Shown here: in pieces, positions 44,042 through 52,481 of the stretch
Layout of the letters: every line of letters begins with the position of its first letter
How positions within the stretch are numbered: position 1 is the first letter of the stretch
Source of the DNA: CAYLJJ01 sp964384025
GTDB taxonomy: Bacteria; Myxococcota_A; Bradymonadia; UBA7976; UBA1532
Assembly: GCA_964384025.1 (NCBI GenBank)
Contig: CAYLJJ010000013.1
Location: 1-64,000 of the forward strand
Direction of reading: 5' to 3'
Length of the DNA: 64,000 nucleotides
Translations under genes and position numbers: made by a program
Notes under the pieces: generated by a model
Database searches by the model: none
Told to the model about the DNA's origin: nothing
Seen by the model: the letters and a program-made list of their open reading frames with translations, nothing else

Positions 44042-45318
44042 CAGAGAGCTGGATCTCAAGAGCCCTGATCCTGGTGGAGCAGCGCAGCCTGCCCTTTGTA
44101 CACATCAACCTCTTCTTTCAGTTTGGTCCCATCTTTGATCCTCCAGGGAAACAGGGGCTCAGCCAGCTCTGCCACCGTATGTTGATGCGGGGCACCCAGC
44201 GCCGCGATCGAAGCGCTTTTGAGGAGGCTGTTGAGATCTTAGGGACAGAAGTACACAGCCTCTCTCAGCAGCACGCTCAGGGCATCGGGGGCTTTCTGCT
44301 CTCTCGTAAGCTGCCTCAATTTTTGGATCTCTTGGGGGAGATGCTCACCCAACCCGCCTTTGAGGAGGAGGAGATTGAGCGGGTCAAGCGAGAGATGTTA
44401 GCAGAGCTGGAGACCGCTCAGGATGAAGACTCGGTGTTGGCGCGGATCTGGTTTCAGCGCCTCCTCTTCTGGGAGCATCCCATCGCCTATGGAGTCTCCA
44501 TCTCCAAAGAGAGCTTGGCCGCGATCCGGCGAGAGGATCTCCTAGAGCATTTTCAGCGCTTCTACCACCGAGGCTGCCTCAGCATCGGCGCGGCAGGTGA
44601 TATCTCCCGAGGAGCGTTGGAGGGGATGTTGACGCGGAGCTTAGAGGCTCTGCCTGAAGGGCCTCCAACTTCCTGGGAGCTGCCTCCTCAGAACTCGCAG
44701 GAGGGACCCAAACTCTTCCTCCTGGATCGAATGGAGCGGGGACAGATTCAGCTCTTCTTGGGGCAGCCCAGTGTCAAAGCAACTCACCCAGATCACAGCG
44801 CTCTGCGCTTAGCGGTCACCGCCTTTGGGGGAACCTTTACGGCGCGGCTGATGCAAGAAGTGCGGGTCAAGCGTGGCCTCAGCTACGGAGCCTATGCGCG
44901 CTTGGGCACTGAGCGCTTTGGAGCTTCTCTGATGATCAACGCTGTCCCTGAACGCAAGGACGCGGTCCAAACTTTGAGGCTCCTGCTCAGCGAATACCGA
45001 CGCTTTATCGAGGAGGGTCTCAGCGATGAGGAGATCAACTTCGCCCGAGGCTATCTCGGCCAAGCGCAGATCTTCGCTATGGAGACCGCGACTCAACGCG
45101 CCGCTCTTCAGACCCGCGCTCGCCTCCTGGGGCACCCTGACGATTTCCTAGAGCGCTACCTAGAGCATCTGAGCGCCTTGAGCGCTGATCAGGTGAGGGC
45201 AGCGGTACGCCGCCACCTTGATCCTCAACGGATTCTCGCGATCATGGTAGGCAGCCTCGGAGAGGTAGAGCAGGAGCTGAGCGCCTTGGGGCTGTTCTCC
45301 TCAATCAAGAGAGTTTGA
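44038..45318 (+). CDS. M16 peptidase, inactive partner subunit
   Basis: A 426-residue M16-fold protein lacking the HxxEH site: the matching position reads LCHRMLMRG. C-terminal features of the non-catalytic subunit are present (GGTFTARLMQEVRVKRGLSYGAYA, with the substrate-binding Arg/Tyr). Together with the active subunit two genes upstream it should form the usual M16B heterodimer. ATG at 44038 overlaps the ATPase stop; the earlier in-frame start at 44017 lies inside the ATPase. Confidence 0.88.
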   Translation: MTESWISRALILVEQRSLPFVHINLFFQFGPIFDPPGKQGLSQLCHRMLMRGTQRRDRSAFEEAVEILGTEVHSLSQQHAQGIGGFLLSRKLPQFLDLLGEMLTQPAFEEEEIERVKREMLAELETAQDEDSVLARIWFQRLLFWEHPIAYGVSISKESLAAIRREDLLEHFQRFYHRGCLSIGAAGDISRGALEGMLTRSLEALPEGPPTSWELPPQNSQEGPKLFLLDRMERGQIQLFLGQPSVKATHPDHSALRLAVTAFGGTFTARLMQEVRVKRGLSYGAYARLGTERFGASLMINAVPERKDAVQTLRLLLSEYRRFIEEGLSDEEINFARGYLGQAQIFAMETATQRAALQTRARLLGHPDDFLERYLEHLSALSADQVRAAVRRHLDPQRILAIMVGSLGEVEQELSALGLFSSIKRV

Positions 45319-45345
45319 GCCGGGTTTGGGACCTGGAGGAATATC

Positions 45346-45441
45346 ATGGGCACAGCCACCCAACTCAGCCTCAAGGCTTCAGCTCCGCTGCGTGGTGATT
45401 TGCTCGAGCCTGGGATCTCAAGCAGCTTCGCTGTGTGTTGA
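45346..45441 (+). CDS. Possible 31-residue peptide
   Basis: A short frame preceded by a strong GGAGGA ribosome site five bases from the ATG. It encodes a small peptide starting MGTATQLSLKASAPLRG and ending in VC. It follows the M16/ATPase run by 27 bases and could be its last gene. Length gives little statistical support; no family is recognised. Confidence 0.3.
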   Translation: MGTATQLSLKASAPLRGDLLEPGISSSFAVC

Positions 45442-45476
45442 TGATTCTTCCGTGTCTATGACCGGTACGGCTGACC

Positions 45477-46214
45477 TCAATTGATCGATTGAGTCTGCCT
45501 CTCAAGGAGCGCGATCAGCTCATCTGCGCCGCCAATGTGCTTTCCGTCGATGAAGACCTGAGGGGTTGTACTCTCAGCAGAGACCGCACGTAGGCTGCGT
45601 GGGTTGGCAGTAAGCTCTTCATATTGAAGCCCCCGCTCTTTTAATGCAGACTTGGCACGGGCGCAGTGCCCGCAGCCGGGCTTAGTGAGGAGGAGGATGT
45701 CTGAGGGCAACTTGGCTTCTGGGGCTAGATAGTTGAGCATCGTGTCGGCATCAGAGACCTCGTAAGGATCACCCTCAATTTGAGGCTCGATGAACATCTC
45801 AAGGATCACTCCATCATCCACCAACATAGAGTAGCGCCAAGAACGCGCACCGAAGTTCAGATCATGCTTCTTCACAAGCATCCCCATCCCCTTGGTAAAC
45901 TCTCCATTGCCATCGGCCAGGAAGCTGACATTCTCAGCCCCTTGATCTTTACGCCAAGCCTCCATGACGAAGGGGTCATTGACCGAAACACAGATGATCT
46001 CGTCGATCCCTTGAGCCTTGAACACTGGTTGCAGCTCGTTATAGCGCGGTACATGGGAGGTTGAGCAGGTGGGTGTAAAGGCGCCTGGCAGGGAGAAGAG
46101 GATCACCTTGCGATCTTTAAAGAGCTCAGCGGTCTGAATCTCAACCCATCGGCCGTCGCGACGCTGTCGTAGGAGAAGATCGGGGATCGTCTGGCCTTTG
46201 CGGTTCTCAAGCAT
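45477..46214 (-). CDS. Peroxiredoxin-glutaredoxin hybrid
   Basis: A 245-residue fusion: Prx5 domain (about 1-165) with the peroxidatic Cys in PGAFTPTCSTSH, followed by a glutaredoxin domain with CGHC in KPGCGHCARAK and TTPQVFIDGKHIGG. Such hyPrx5 proteins (as in Haemophilus) reduce hydroperoxides using glutathione. No signal peptide, so cytoplasmic. It is monocistronic, with a long gene-free stretch upstream. Confidence 0.95.
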   Translation of the reverse strand: MLENRKGQTIPDLLLRQRRDGRWVEIQTAELFKDRKVILFSLPGAFTPTCSTSHVPRYNELQPVFKAQGIDEIICVSVNDPFVMEAWRKDQGAENVSFLADGNGEFTKGMGMLVKKHDLNFGARSWRYSMLVDDGVILEMFIEPQIEGDPYEVSDADTMLNYLAPEAKLPSDILLLTKPGCGHCARAKSALKERGLQYEELTANPRSLRAVSAESTTPQVFIDGKHIGGADELIALLERQTQSIN

Positions 46215-46642
46215 GTTTTGCTCCTTTGTCGTTGAGATCTCAGCTTCTGAGTAAGGATCTTTTGCAGAGGACGTTCCAGTGTTTGGATTGTAACAATATC
46301 AGTGAATTAAATCTGTGGCATCCAGAAAGCACGAGATTTCGTCTGTTGGCAACGAGATATAAAGATGTTGACGATATTTCAATAGTTATACACCGTGCTC
46401 AAGCAGCTACCCCGCTGGATTCTGTGGTTCCCTTAACCTCTTCCCCTTTAGAGGCGAAGCCCCCTTCAGAAAGCTCGGCTTAAAGTTTGATAGAGGAGGG
46501 GTGGTGCTGTAGGCGATCAAGTTCGGAGGGCAAAAGGAGATGAGAGGCAAAGTGACGGTGAGGGGTGGAGGTGAAAGCGCTCCCCAGCACGGGTCACCAC
46601 ATCATTTACATCGAGAGCAGCGCGGCCCCAACATCTGAGCGT
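46215..46642. other. Gene-free stretch
   Basis: About 430 bp between the hybrid peroxiredoxin start and the histidine kinase end. It has a locally AT-rich part (about 46285-46390) and presumably holds the peroxiredoxin promoter. I see no convincing ORF, palindrome or RNA; short plus-strand frames here lack ribosome sites. Confidence 0.5.
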
Positions 46643-47683
46643 TCAGGAGAGTGGCAGATGGATCGTAAAAACAGCGCCCTCTCCAGGTTGGCTCTTGACC
46701 TCAATATGGCCCTGATGATCTTGGATGATGCCCTGGGCCAGGGCTAAGCCGATCCCCAAGCCCGTGCTGGAACTCCCTGAGCTTCCCACTTGATAGAAGC
46801 GATCGAAGAGGAAGGGGAGGTGCTGTTGTGGAATTCCAGACCCATCATCTCGCACTGAGAGCAGAACCTCAGCCCCAGCGTGCCACTGAGCTATATGGAT
46901 ATTCTTCGCTTCAGCGTGCTTGATCGCGTTCTCCAAGAGCTGCGCGAGGGCTTGTTCAACACGGATGGCGTCCAGGTTGAGAGCGCAAGGATCGAGGATA
47001 TCTAGGGAGAGGTTCAATCCTGCTTCCTGAGCTGCGCTCCGATGTCGCGCGATCACCCCCCCAACCAGCTCCTCCAGTTGAACCTGCTTGCGTTGATAGT
47101 TGAGCTGCCCAAGAGACTGACGAGAGAGATCCATCATGCTCTCGATCAGCCTGAGGAGACGATCACTCTCCTCCAAAATAACGCCCAAGAACTCTCCACG
47201 AAGCGCCGGCTCCAGCTCAGGATCCATTATCAAAGTTTGAGCATAGCCACGGACATTCGCGAGGGGTGTCCTCAGTTCATGCCCCACCGTACGCAGCAGC
47301 TCCGTCTTCATCCCTTCTAGGCTGTTTAGCTCCTCATTAAGGTTTTGAAGGCTCCTGTTTTGGCGGATGAGTCCCTGTACCAAACCAGCATAACGCAGGA
47401 AGAGCCTGAGTTCTCCCGCCGCGTCCTTTAAGAGCAGCTGTTCCTGATCAGAGAAGGCAGCCTTTCGAGAGACTGAGATCTGCCCCTCACCCCCCTCAAG
47501 CTCCAACTCCAGATGATACACTTGGGGTTTTCCCAAGCTGAACTCTCCACAGCTCAAAGAGACGCAGCCCTGAGCTGCATTGAGAGCCTCCATGATGGGC
47601 CCCAAAGCGCGCTGAGCCAGCAGCTCGGGAGGACAGTCCAGTAAAGCAGCCCGCAGGCTGTCTCTCAATCTCAGGCGTGACAT
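46643..47683 (-). CDS. Soluble sensor histidine kinase
   Basis: A 346-residue kinase without TM segments. An N-terminal GAF-like sensor region (about 1-95) is followed by a coiled coil, HisKA with the phospho-His in TVGHELRTPLANVRGY, and HATPase with N box LLENAIKHA, G1 DDGSGIP and G2 STGLGIGLAL. No response regulator is adjacent, so the partner is elsewhere. Confidence 0.93.
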   Translation of the reverse strand: MSRLRLRDSLRAALLDCPPELLAQRALGPIMEALNAAQGCVSLSCGEFSLGKPQVYHLELELEGGEGQISVSRKAAFSDQEQLLLKDAAGELRLFLRYAGLVQGLIRQNRSLQNLNEELNSLEGMKTELLRTVGHELRTPLANVRGYAQTLIMDPELEPALRGEFLGVILEESDRLLRLIESMMDLSRQSLGQLNYQRKQVQLEELVGGVIARHRSAAQEAGLNLSLDILDPCALNLDAIRVEQALAQLLENAIKHAEAKNIHIAQWHAGAEVLLSVRDDGSGIPQQHLPFLFDRFYQVGSSGSSSTGLGIGLALAQGIIQDHQGHIEVKSQPGEGAVFTIHLPLS

Positions 47684-47692
47684 GAACAGGCT

Positions 47693-48232
47693 TTAGGGTT
47701 GGATCTCTACAACAGAAGAAGCCAGAGAGCGGCGCTTCTGAGCAGAATTGGACCAAGCGATCACGTAGACTACATAGCGAACACCCAACTCCAATTTAAG
47801 ATCGCTGTGACTGCGTTCGGTGTGTAGAACCTCACTGCGCCGAAAGAGGAGAGGCTTCTCTCCGCTGATCCCCAAGATATGGATGGAGTAGTAATCGGCT
47901 CCCTCAATCGGCTCCCAGTCGAGCAAAAGCACATCGGCGCGGGGCTGTTCGATGGAGACGAGAGGGGTGTCTAAGAAGCCGGTCTCTCGACCACAGACGG
48001 GGCACTCTTCCAAGGCGATGGGGGGGAGTTCTGAGTTTGAGAGGCTGCGCTCACCCAGAGCGATCATCACTTGACAGGCGAGGCTTAAGCAATCTCCCCC
48101 CTCTTGAATTTCTGGAGAGGCTTCAAAAAGCCCCTGAGCTTCAGAGTTTAGATCAACCGTAGAGCTTAAATCGCTTTCCAGCTCTCCACAGGCCAGAGAG
48201 AGCAAGAACAGAAACAAAGAAAAAGCGCGCAT
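47693..48232 (-). CDS. Lipoprotein with FN3-like domain
   Basis: A 179-residue protein with a signal and lipobox (LFLLSLACG). A Cys-containing middle part (CLSLACQVM, LEECPVCGRE) precedes a fibronectin-III-like beta domain (LLDWEPIEGADYYSIHILG...YVVYVIAWSN). ATG at 48232 with AGTGAGGAAAAG upstream is the natural start, seven bases after the previous gene; the longer frame from 48313 overlaps it. Function unknown. Confidence 0.75.
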   Translation of the reverse strand: MRAFSLFLFLLSLACGELESDLSSTVDLNSEAQGLFEASPEIQEGGDCLSLACQVMIALGERSLSNSELPPIALEECPVCGRETGFLDTPLVSIEQPRADVLLLDWEPIEGADYYSIHILGISGEKPLLFRRSEVLHTERSHSDLKLELGVRYVVYVIAWSNSAQKRRSLASSVVEIQP

Positions 48233-48239
48233 CTTTTCC

Positions 48240-49010
48240 TCACTTAGCTTGGGGGACAGGAGCGCTGCCCATATAAAGAAAATAAACCTCAGCCTCATCC
48301 TCCGCCTCGACACGCTCTTCCAGTTGGGTGGATTGGCTGCGAAGGAAGTGAAGCAGATCCTTTTGGAAGCGCGCCATATCTTGAGGACGAGCGCGGAAGC
48401 TGAAGGTGCGCGCGGTGGCGCGCTCAGGCTTGCTGTCGAGGAAGCGTTGACGGATCGTCTCTGTCACCGCCTCTAAGTGTTCATAGAGGGCATCGATGCG
48501 CAACTCCCAGTTATCGTCTGTGTAGAGGTTGTGGTGGCGCTCTACAACTCGATAGCGGGGCCTAAGTTGCTGCCCTGGAAGCTCTTCGACCCGCCCCTCT
48601 GAGAGCAGAGCCTTGAGAGTCAGGCGGGCGCTATCAAACTCATTGCTGTGAGGGAGACGGGCTGCCAGTTCATCTAAGGTCATAGGATGTTGGCGCAGTA
48701 GATCTTCCATACGGCGCATCAGGTTGGTCTCGGTCATCTCAAAATAACGCCCTTTGTTAAAGCGCGCTGAGAGGGCCTTAACCGTCCGCGTAGACTTGCC
48801 AAAGATCAGCGAGATCAGGTTGATGGTGGAGTGCTTGCGCTTGGCCTCCCGCCAGAGCGCGAGGGTCATCATATCCTTGACTGTGTCCAGGGGGTAGTTA
48901 AAGTCCACCGCCATCTTGACTGCAGGGTAGAAGGTGGCAAAGAGGATCCGAAGCATATACTCCGGATAAGGGATCACACTGGGAGTTTCAGCTTTCTTCT
49001 GCAATGTCAC
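48240..49010 (-). CDS. HTH-containing protein of unknown role
   Basis: A 256-residue soluble protein. Its first half has two helix-turn-helix-like parts: a MarR/DUF6502-like one (INLISLIFGKSTRTVKALSARF) and a winged-helix-like unit (MTLDELAARLPHSNEFDSARL). The second half is helical with basic and acidic runs. It is first in a two-gene unit with the FN3 lipoprotein and is divergent from a secreted protein gene. A DNA-binding regulator is likely, but the family is uncertain. Confidence 0.5.
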   Translation of the reverse strand: MTLQKKAETPSVIPYPEYMLRILFATFYPAVKMAVDFNYPLDTVKDMMTLALWREAKRKHSTINLISLIFGKSTRTVKALSARFNKGRYFEMTETNLMRRMEDLLRQHPMTLDELAARLPHSNEFDSARLTLKALLSEGRVEELPGQQLRPRYRVVERHHNLYTDDNWELRIDALYEHLEAVTETIRQRFLDSKPERATARTFSFRARPQDMARFQKDLLHFLRSQSTQLEERVEAEDEAEVYFLYMGSAPVPQAK

Positions 49011-49080
49011 CTCACCGCTTTATTTTCGAAGCCATCCTAGCAAGAGAGTCAGGTTCTTGTGAATGGGATCTTAAATCCGT

Positions 49081-49096
49081 CCAAACAAACGTTTGG
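49081..49096. promoter_or_regulatory. 16-bp palindrome between divergent genes
   Basis: CCAAAC-AAAC-GTTTGG is a perfect 6-bp inverted repeat with a 4-bp spacer, 62 bases before the secreted protein start and 71 before the HTH gene. It is a plausible operator for the HTH protein. Confidence 0.35.
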
Positions 49097-49157
49097 AATG
49101 GCCTCGATTTGAGGATACCCTTCCACATATCAAATCCCTAGAGATCCTGAGTCAAAA

Positions 49158-50804
49158 ATGCTTTCACCCTCCCACTCCCCTCTAAGACACCCTCTGAATG
49201 TTTCGCTCTTGGCGCTGACCCTCCTTAGTTTGGGATCTCTAAACCCCCAACGCGCCGAGGCCCAACTTGAACATCCAGAGGCTTGCACCGGCGCTATGGT
49301 GGATATGATGACCGACGGGATGGTCTTTATCTATCTGCACACAGCGGATCTCTGCTTTGGTCTCTGTGATCAAGCGATGGGCGAGTTCTTTATGATGGTC
49401 CTGGACAATAAGTCCCTGACCATGGACTTCATGGCCTGTGCTGAGTCCAACCCTGAGCTGATCAAGATGATGATCCGTGTGGTCTCTACCAATTCGGAGA
49501 TCCTCCCTCGTATGGCAGAGATCATGGCTGAAGATTGTGACTTTCCAGCGACCTTTGTCTCGATGGCGAGTTGGCATGGGGAGCTACGAAGGTTCTTCTT
49601 CAACGCCCTAGACGATCAGCTCTATCAAGCTCTCACGCGTTCTATGCTCTGTGAGCCTCCAGATATCGTTCAGATCTTGGGGAGCATCATGGAGGAGGAG
49701 GCAGCCCTGGAGATGCGGCGAGGTCGCCCCTTCTGGGAGGTCTATATGAACTTGGGCTCCTCCGCCTTGGATACAGATGCCAACGAGTTGGCTGATGAGC
49801 GGATGTTTTATGCTTTTCTCCACAACACCACCGCCGCGCACTCTATGTTCAGAGCGATGGGCAGCATGGGGGAAGCTGAGCAGGCCGCTGTCCTGGATTT
49901 TATGTTCTTGGGTCGCAGTCACGGTCGGGCAGGGCCGCAAGAGCATCCTCGGCAGGCCTACTTCAATATCTACGCGATCACCGAAGCCTTTATGACAGGA
50001 GTAGCGCCTCTCTATGAGATGGAGGCCCCTCCTGATCCTCAGAGCGAGAACCCCGCCAACGCGCTCTTAGGGCGAATGCTCCAGTTCCTGATCCAGATGG
50101 ATGAGCAGGGACAGATCATCAACTTCAGCCCCTATGCAGCGCTCTTTTTTCGCGCCCTGCGCTCTGGTGCGGAGATTCACTGTGATCCCTATAGCTTGGG
50201 GATGATGCAGTTTATGGCTGGGCTCTTTCCTCTTGAGATCTTCGCGACCTTACCTCCCCCCAATCCAGATGCTCCCAGTCCTCGGGACTATAAAAATCTG
50301 GGGGCTCCCCTTGATTATCAATGCCCTGCTCCTGAGTGCAGTCTCTTTGCGCCGATGCTCTGCGGCGATGAGGCGAGTTGCCTGAGCGCAGGGCTGAGCT
50401 GGTGTGGGGGAGAGTGTATGCCTCTGAGCCGATGTCCTGAACCTGAGTGTGGTTCACAGAGCCCCGAAAGCTGTGGAGATATCTGGAGTTGCTATGCGAT
50501 GAACCTCTCCTGGTGTGAGCAGGGCTGCCAAACGGAGCCTTGCCCCCTGCCCGTCGCTCCTGACTTGGGACCTCCTGTAGATATGGCGCTGCCTATAGAT
50601 ATGGGTCTACCTGAGCGGTTCACGGACACAGGCCAGGGAGAGCCAGAGGAGCTTGGAGGGAATCCAGACTCAGCTCTCCATGAGCCTCTCCCCTCTGGAC
50701 ACCCCAGCCCTGGCTGTCAAACACAGCCAAGAGCGACCCAGCTGAGCGGGCTCCTGCTCCTCCTGTCGCTCTTGATCCTGAGAAGGTCTCGAAGAAAACT
50801 CTGA
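49158..50804 (+). CDS. Secreted Cys-repeat protein with MYXO-CTERM-like anchor
   Basis: A 548-residue exported protein. Signal peptide (ends RAEAQ), a long helical domain rich in Met/Phe/Asp (about 30-370), two Cys-rich repeats of about 35 residues (ECSLFAPMLCGDEASCLSAG and ECGSQSPESCGDIWSCYAMN), and an Asp/Pro linker (DLGPPVDMALPIDMGLP). The tail has a lone Cys (PSPGCQ), a hydrophobic stretch and RRSRRKL, the layout of MYXO-CTERM sorting signals processed by myxosortase. It should be surface-exposed; no enzymatic motif is seen. Confidence 0.78.
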   Translation: MLSPSHSPLRHPLNVSLLALTLLSLGSLNPQRAEAQLEHPEACTGAMVDMMTDGMVFIYLHTADLCFGLCDQAMGEFFMMVLDNKSLTMDFMACAESNPELIKMMIRVVSTNSEILPRMAEIMAEDCDFPATFVSMASWHGELRRFFFNALDDQLYQALTRSMLCEPPDIVQILGSIMEEEAALEMRRGRPFWEVYMNLGSSALDTDANELADERMFYAFLHNTTAAHSMFRAMGSMGEAEQAAVLDFMFLGRSHGRAGPQEHPRQAYFNIYAITEAFMTGVAPLYEMEAPPDPQSENPANALLGRMLQFLIQMDEQGQIINFSPYAALFFRALRSGAEIHCDPYSLGMMQFMAGLFPLEIFATLPPPNPDAPSPRDYKNLGAPLDYQCPAPECSLFAPMLCGDEASCLSAGLSWCGGECMPLSRCPEPECGSQSPESCGDIWSCYAMNLSWCEQGCQTEPCPLPVAPDLGPPVDMALPIDMGLPERFTDTGQGEPEELGGNPDSALHEPLPSGHPSPGCQTQPRATQLSGLLLLLSLLILRRSRRKL

Positions 50805-50815
50805 CGAGCCGCAGT

Positions 50816-51811
50816 TCACTCCTCCAGATGAGCAGCGCCGGGAGAGTCCATCAAGGCATGGATACGAGCCCGCACCGCTTGAGCCCGCTTGAGGGCTTGG
50901 CCTTGGTTGGCATCTTCCAGAGGGTCAACGCTGCGGTCCAACCGCCCTCGAGTGGCGGCCAGCAGCTCAAAGGCGGGCGCAGAGAGGGACATCAGCTGCC
51001 GCAGCCCAGTGAGAGCGCGGCCCAGGGCGGCGACCTGGGAGAAGCGCCCGGTGCGGTTGGGGGAGAGGCCCTTAAGGAGGATGGTATGGAAGCAGCTCTC
51101 CAGGCGACGCTCGAGACGCTGCCCTGAGGGAAGGAGAGGCCAACCACTACCATCAATGGGACCGTGGAGGCTCATGGTTGAGGGGGCGACCCCGAAGATC
51201 ATGGAGTGAACCAGGGCGGTGATCTGGAAGATATCATCGCGAGGATCTGGAGGCTCCCCTGTTCGAAGTTGAGGGGCTTGGTAGAGCTGAGACGAAGCAG
51301 CATGTGAGAGCAGTCCCCTGTAGAGCCGCTGGAGCCCAAGATCAACAATGGAGACCCTCCAATGTCCTCCAGGGCGCTGATCTAAGATGATGGAATCAGC
51401 TCCTGGGGGTAGAGGAAAGATGTCGATGCTGTGGATACGCCGCGATAGATCGCAGAGCTGTATCCCGATGGAGAGCCCCTGATCGATGCTCAGGGGGTGC
51501 TGCTCTTTAAAGAGGCTGGAGAGCGAGACCCCTTGTGGACGCTCAACCACCACTATCGCTTCCCCCTCCTCGCTCAGCTCCACCGCCTTGATGGTGCAAT
51601 AAGGGGTCTCTCGAAGAGGTTTACAGCGCTCAACCTCAGGCTTCATTAGGCTCAGGAAGCGCTGAGGGCTGATCCTTGAAAGCTTAGGAAGGAAGAGGGT
51701 TACACGCCCTCCTAAGAGACGATCTACAGCCGCAAAGAAGCGCCCTGAGAGCTGCTCTCCCAGCAAACGCTCTACCAGATAGCGTCCGTGGGTGTTGGGA
51801 AAATCTGACAT
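50816..51811 (-). CDS. Degenerate Ser/Thr kinase (pseudokinase)
   Basis: A 331-residue kinase-fold protein lacking key residues: there is no GxGxxG loop, no HRD, and DFG is replaced by VDLGLQ. YQAPQLRTGEPPDPRDDIFQITALVHSMIFG keeps the shape of the APE/D-x-W-S region. The start at 51811 (GCGAGGCTG upstream) is immediately beside a 109-bp repeat also found before the GYF-FGE gene. It may bind ligands or other kinases rather than phosphorylate. C-terminal helices follow. Confidence 0.75.
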   Translation of the reverse strand: MSDFPNTHGRYLVERLLGEQLSGRFFAAVDRLLGGRVTLFLPKLSRISPQRFLSLMKPEVERCKPLRETPYCTIKAVELSEEGEAIVVVERPQGVSLSSLFKEQHPLSIDQGLSIGIQLCDLSRRIHSIDIFPLPPGADSIILDQRPGGHWRVSIVDLGLQRLYRGLLSHAASSQLYQAPQLRTGEPPDPRDDIFQITALVHSMIFGVAPSTMSLHGPIDGSGWPLLPSGQRLERRLESCFHTILLKGLSPNRTGRFSQVAALGRALTGLRQLMSLSAPAFELLAATRGRLDRSVDPLEDANQGQALKRAQAVRARIHALMDSPGAAHLEE

Positions 51812-51920
51812 CAGCCTCGCTCTCAGAGTCCTCAAGATCGCCGCTAAGGGCCAATCAGCTTGAGGGGAATCCCCCCATCGCTTCTATCTCCTGAGAGTAC
51901 GCGAAAGATCAAGTTTTCCC
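51812..51920. repeat. 109-bp direct repeat, copy A
   Basis: Starts CAGCCTCG and ends TTTTCCC. It matches copy B at 57188-57296 in the same orientation with about seven differences, all transitions by my reading. It lies just upstream of the pseudokinase start (minus strand). Confidence 0.9.
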
Positions 51921-52481
51921 GATTTTGAACACCGTTTCGCTTATGAGGGATCATATGAGCGCTGACCGTTTGCATAGGATCGAGGAGCCGCAAAGGCTCC
52001 CACGCCACCCTCGTTTTAGTCCACTGGATGTAGATCCGCCGAGTTTACTGTAATTAGAACGCCGTGAGCGGCAAGATGGCATATTCCGCGCGCTTGTGGT
52101 GAGCGCCCTGGTGCGGATGGAAGCGGAGGCATGGCAAGGCCACGTCGAGCATTCCAGCTGTGCCAGGGTGCCGCTACGGGTGATGTGGCTATGGTAGATT
52201 GCTGCTCACGGCGCTCTACTGTTGTTTTACATTCAACATGGATCATAAAACCTGACAGTGAAGCTGATGTGAAATGTGTGCTTTCGGTACGTTAGAGGTG
52301 ATATTCACCGATCAAGACCGTCTGGCCGCCGGTTGAGGCTCCCACGGTCTGACCTCGCCCTGTTTGGACAGATAAGCCCTCCATTCAACGCTCAATCGCC
52401 AATCTCACCGCCCTTCGATCGCTATGTTTCCTGAGACAAGGATGGCAATATGGGCGCTCTCAAGAGAAGGAGCCTGGACAG
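51921..52481. other. Gene-free stretch before the kinase-FGE gene
   Basis: 560 bp with no credible gene. It holds a GGAGCC-GCAAA-GGCTCC hairpin (51984-52000), a MITE-like inverted-repeat element (52055-52218) and presumably the promoter of the kinase-FGE gene. Confidence 0.5.
52055..52218. mobile_element. MITE-like element with 20-bp terminal inverted repeats
   Basis: The ends 52055-52074 and 52199-52218 are inverted copies (TAGAaCGCCGTGAGCgGCAA) with two transition mismatches, 164 bp in all. TACTGT occurs at both outer boundaries (52046-52051 and 52217-52222), a possible but imperfectly placed target duplication. No transposase is present. Confidence 0.4.

Noticed and set aside
52016..52246. 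Minus-strand 76-codon frame in the gap before the kinase-FGE gene
   Set aside because: It spans the MITE-like element, has no recognisable family and no ribosome site.
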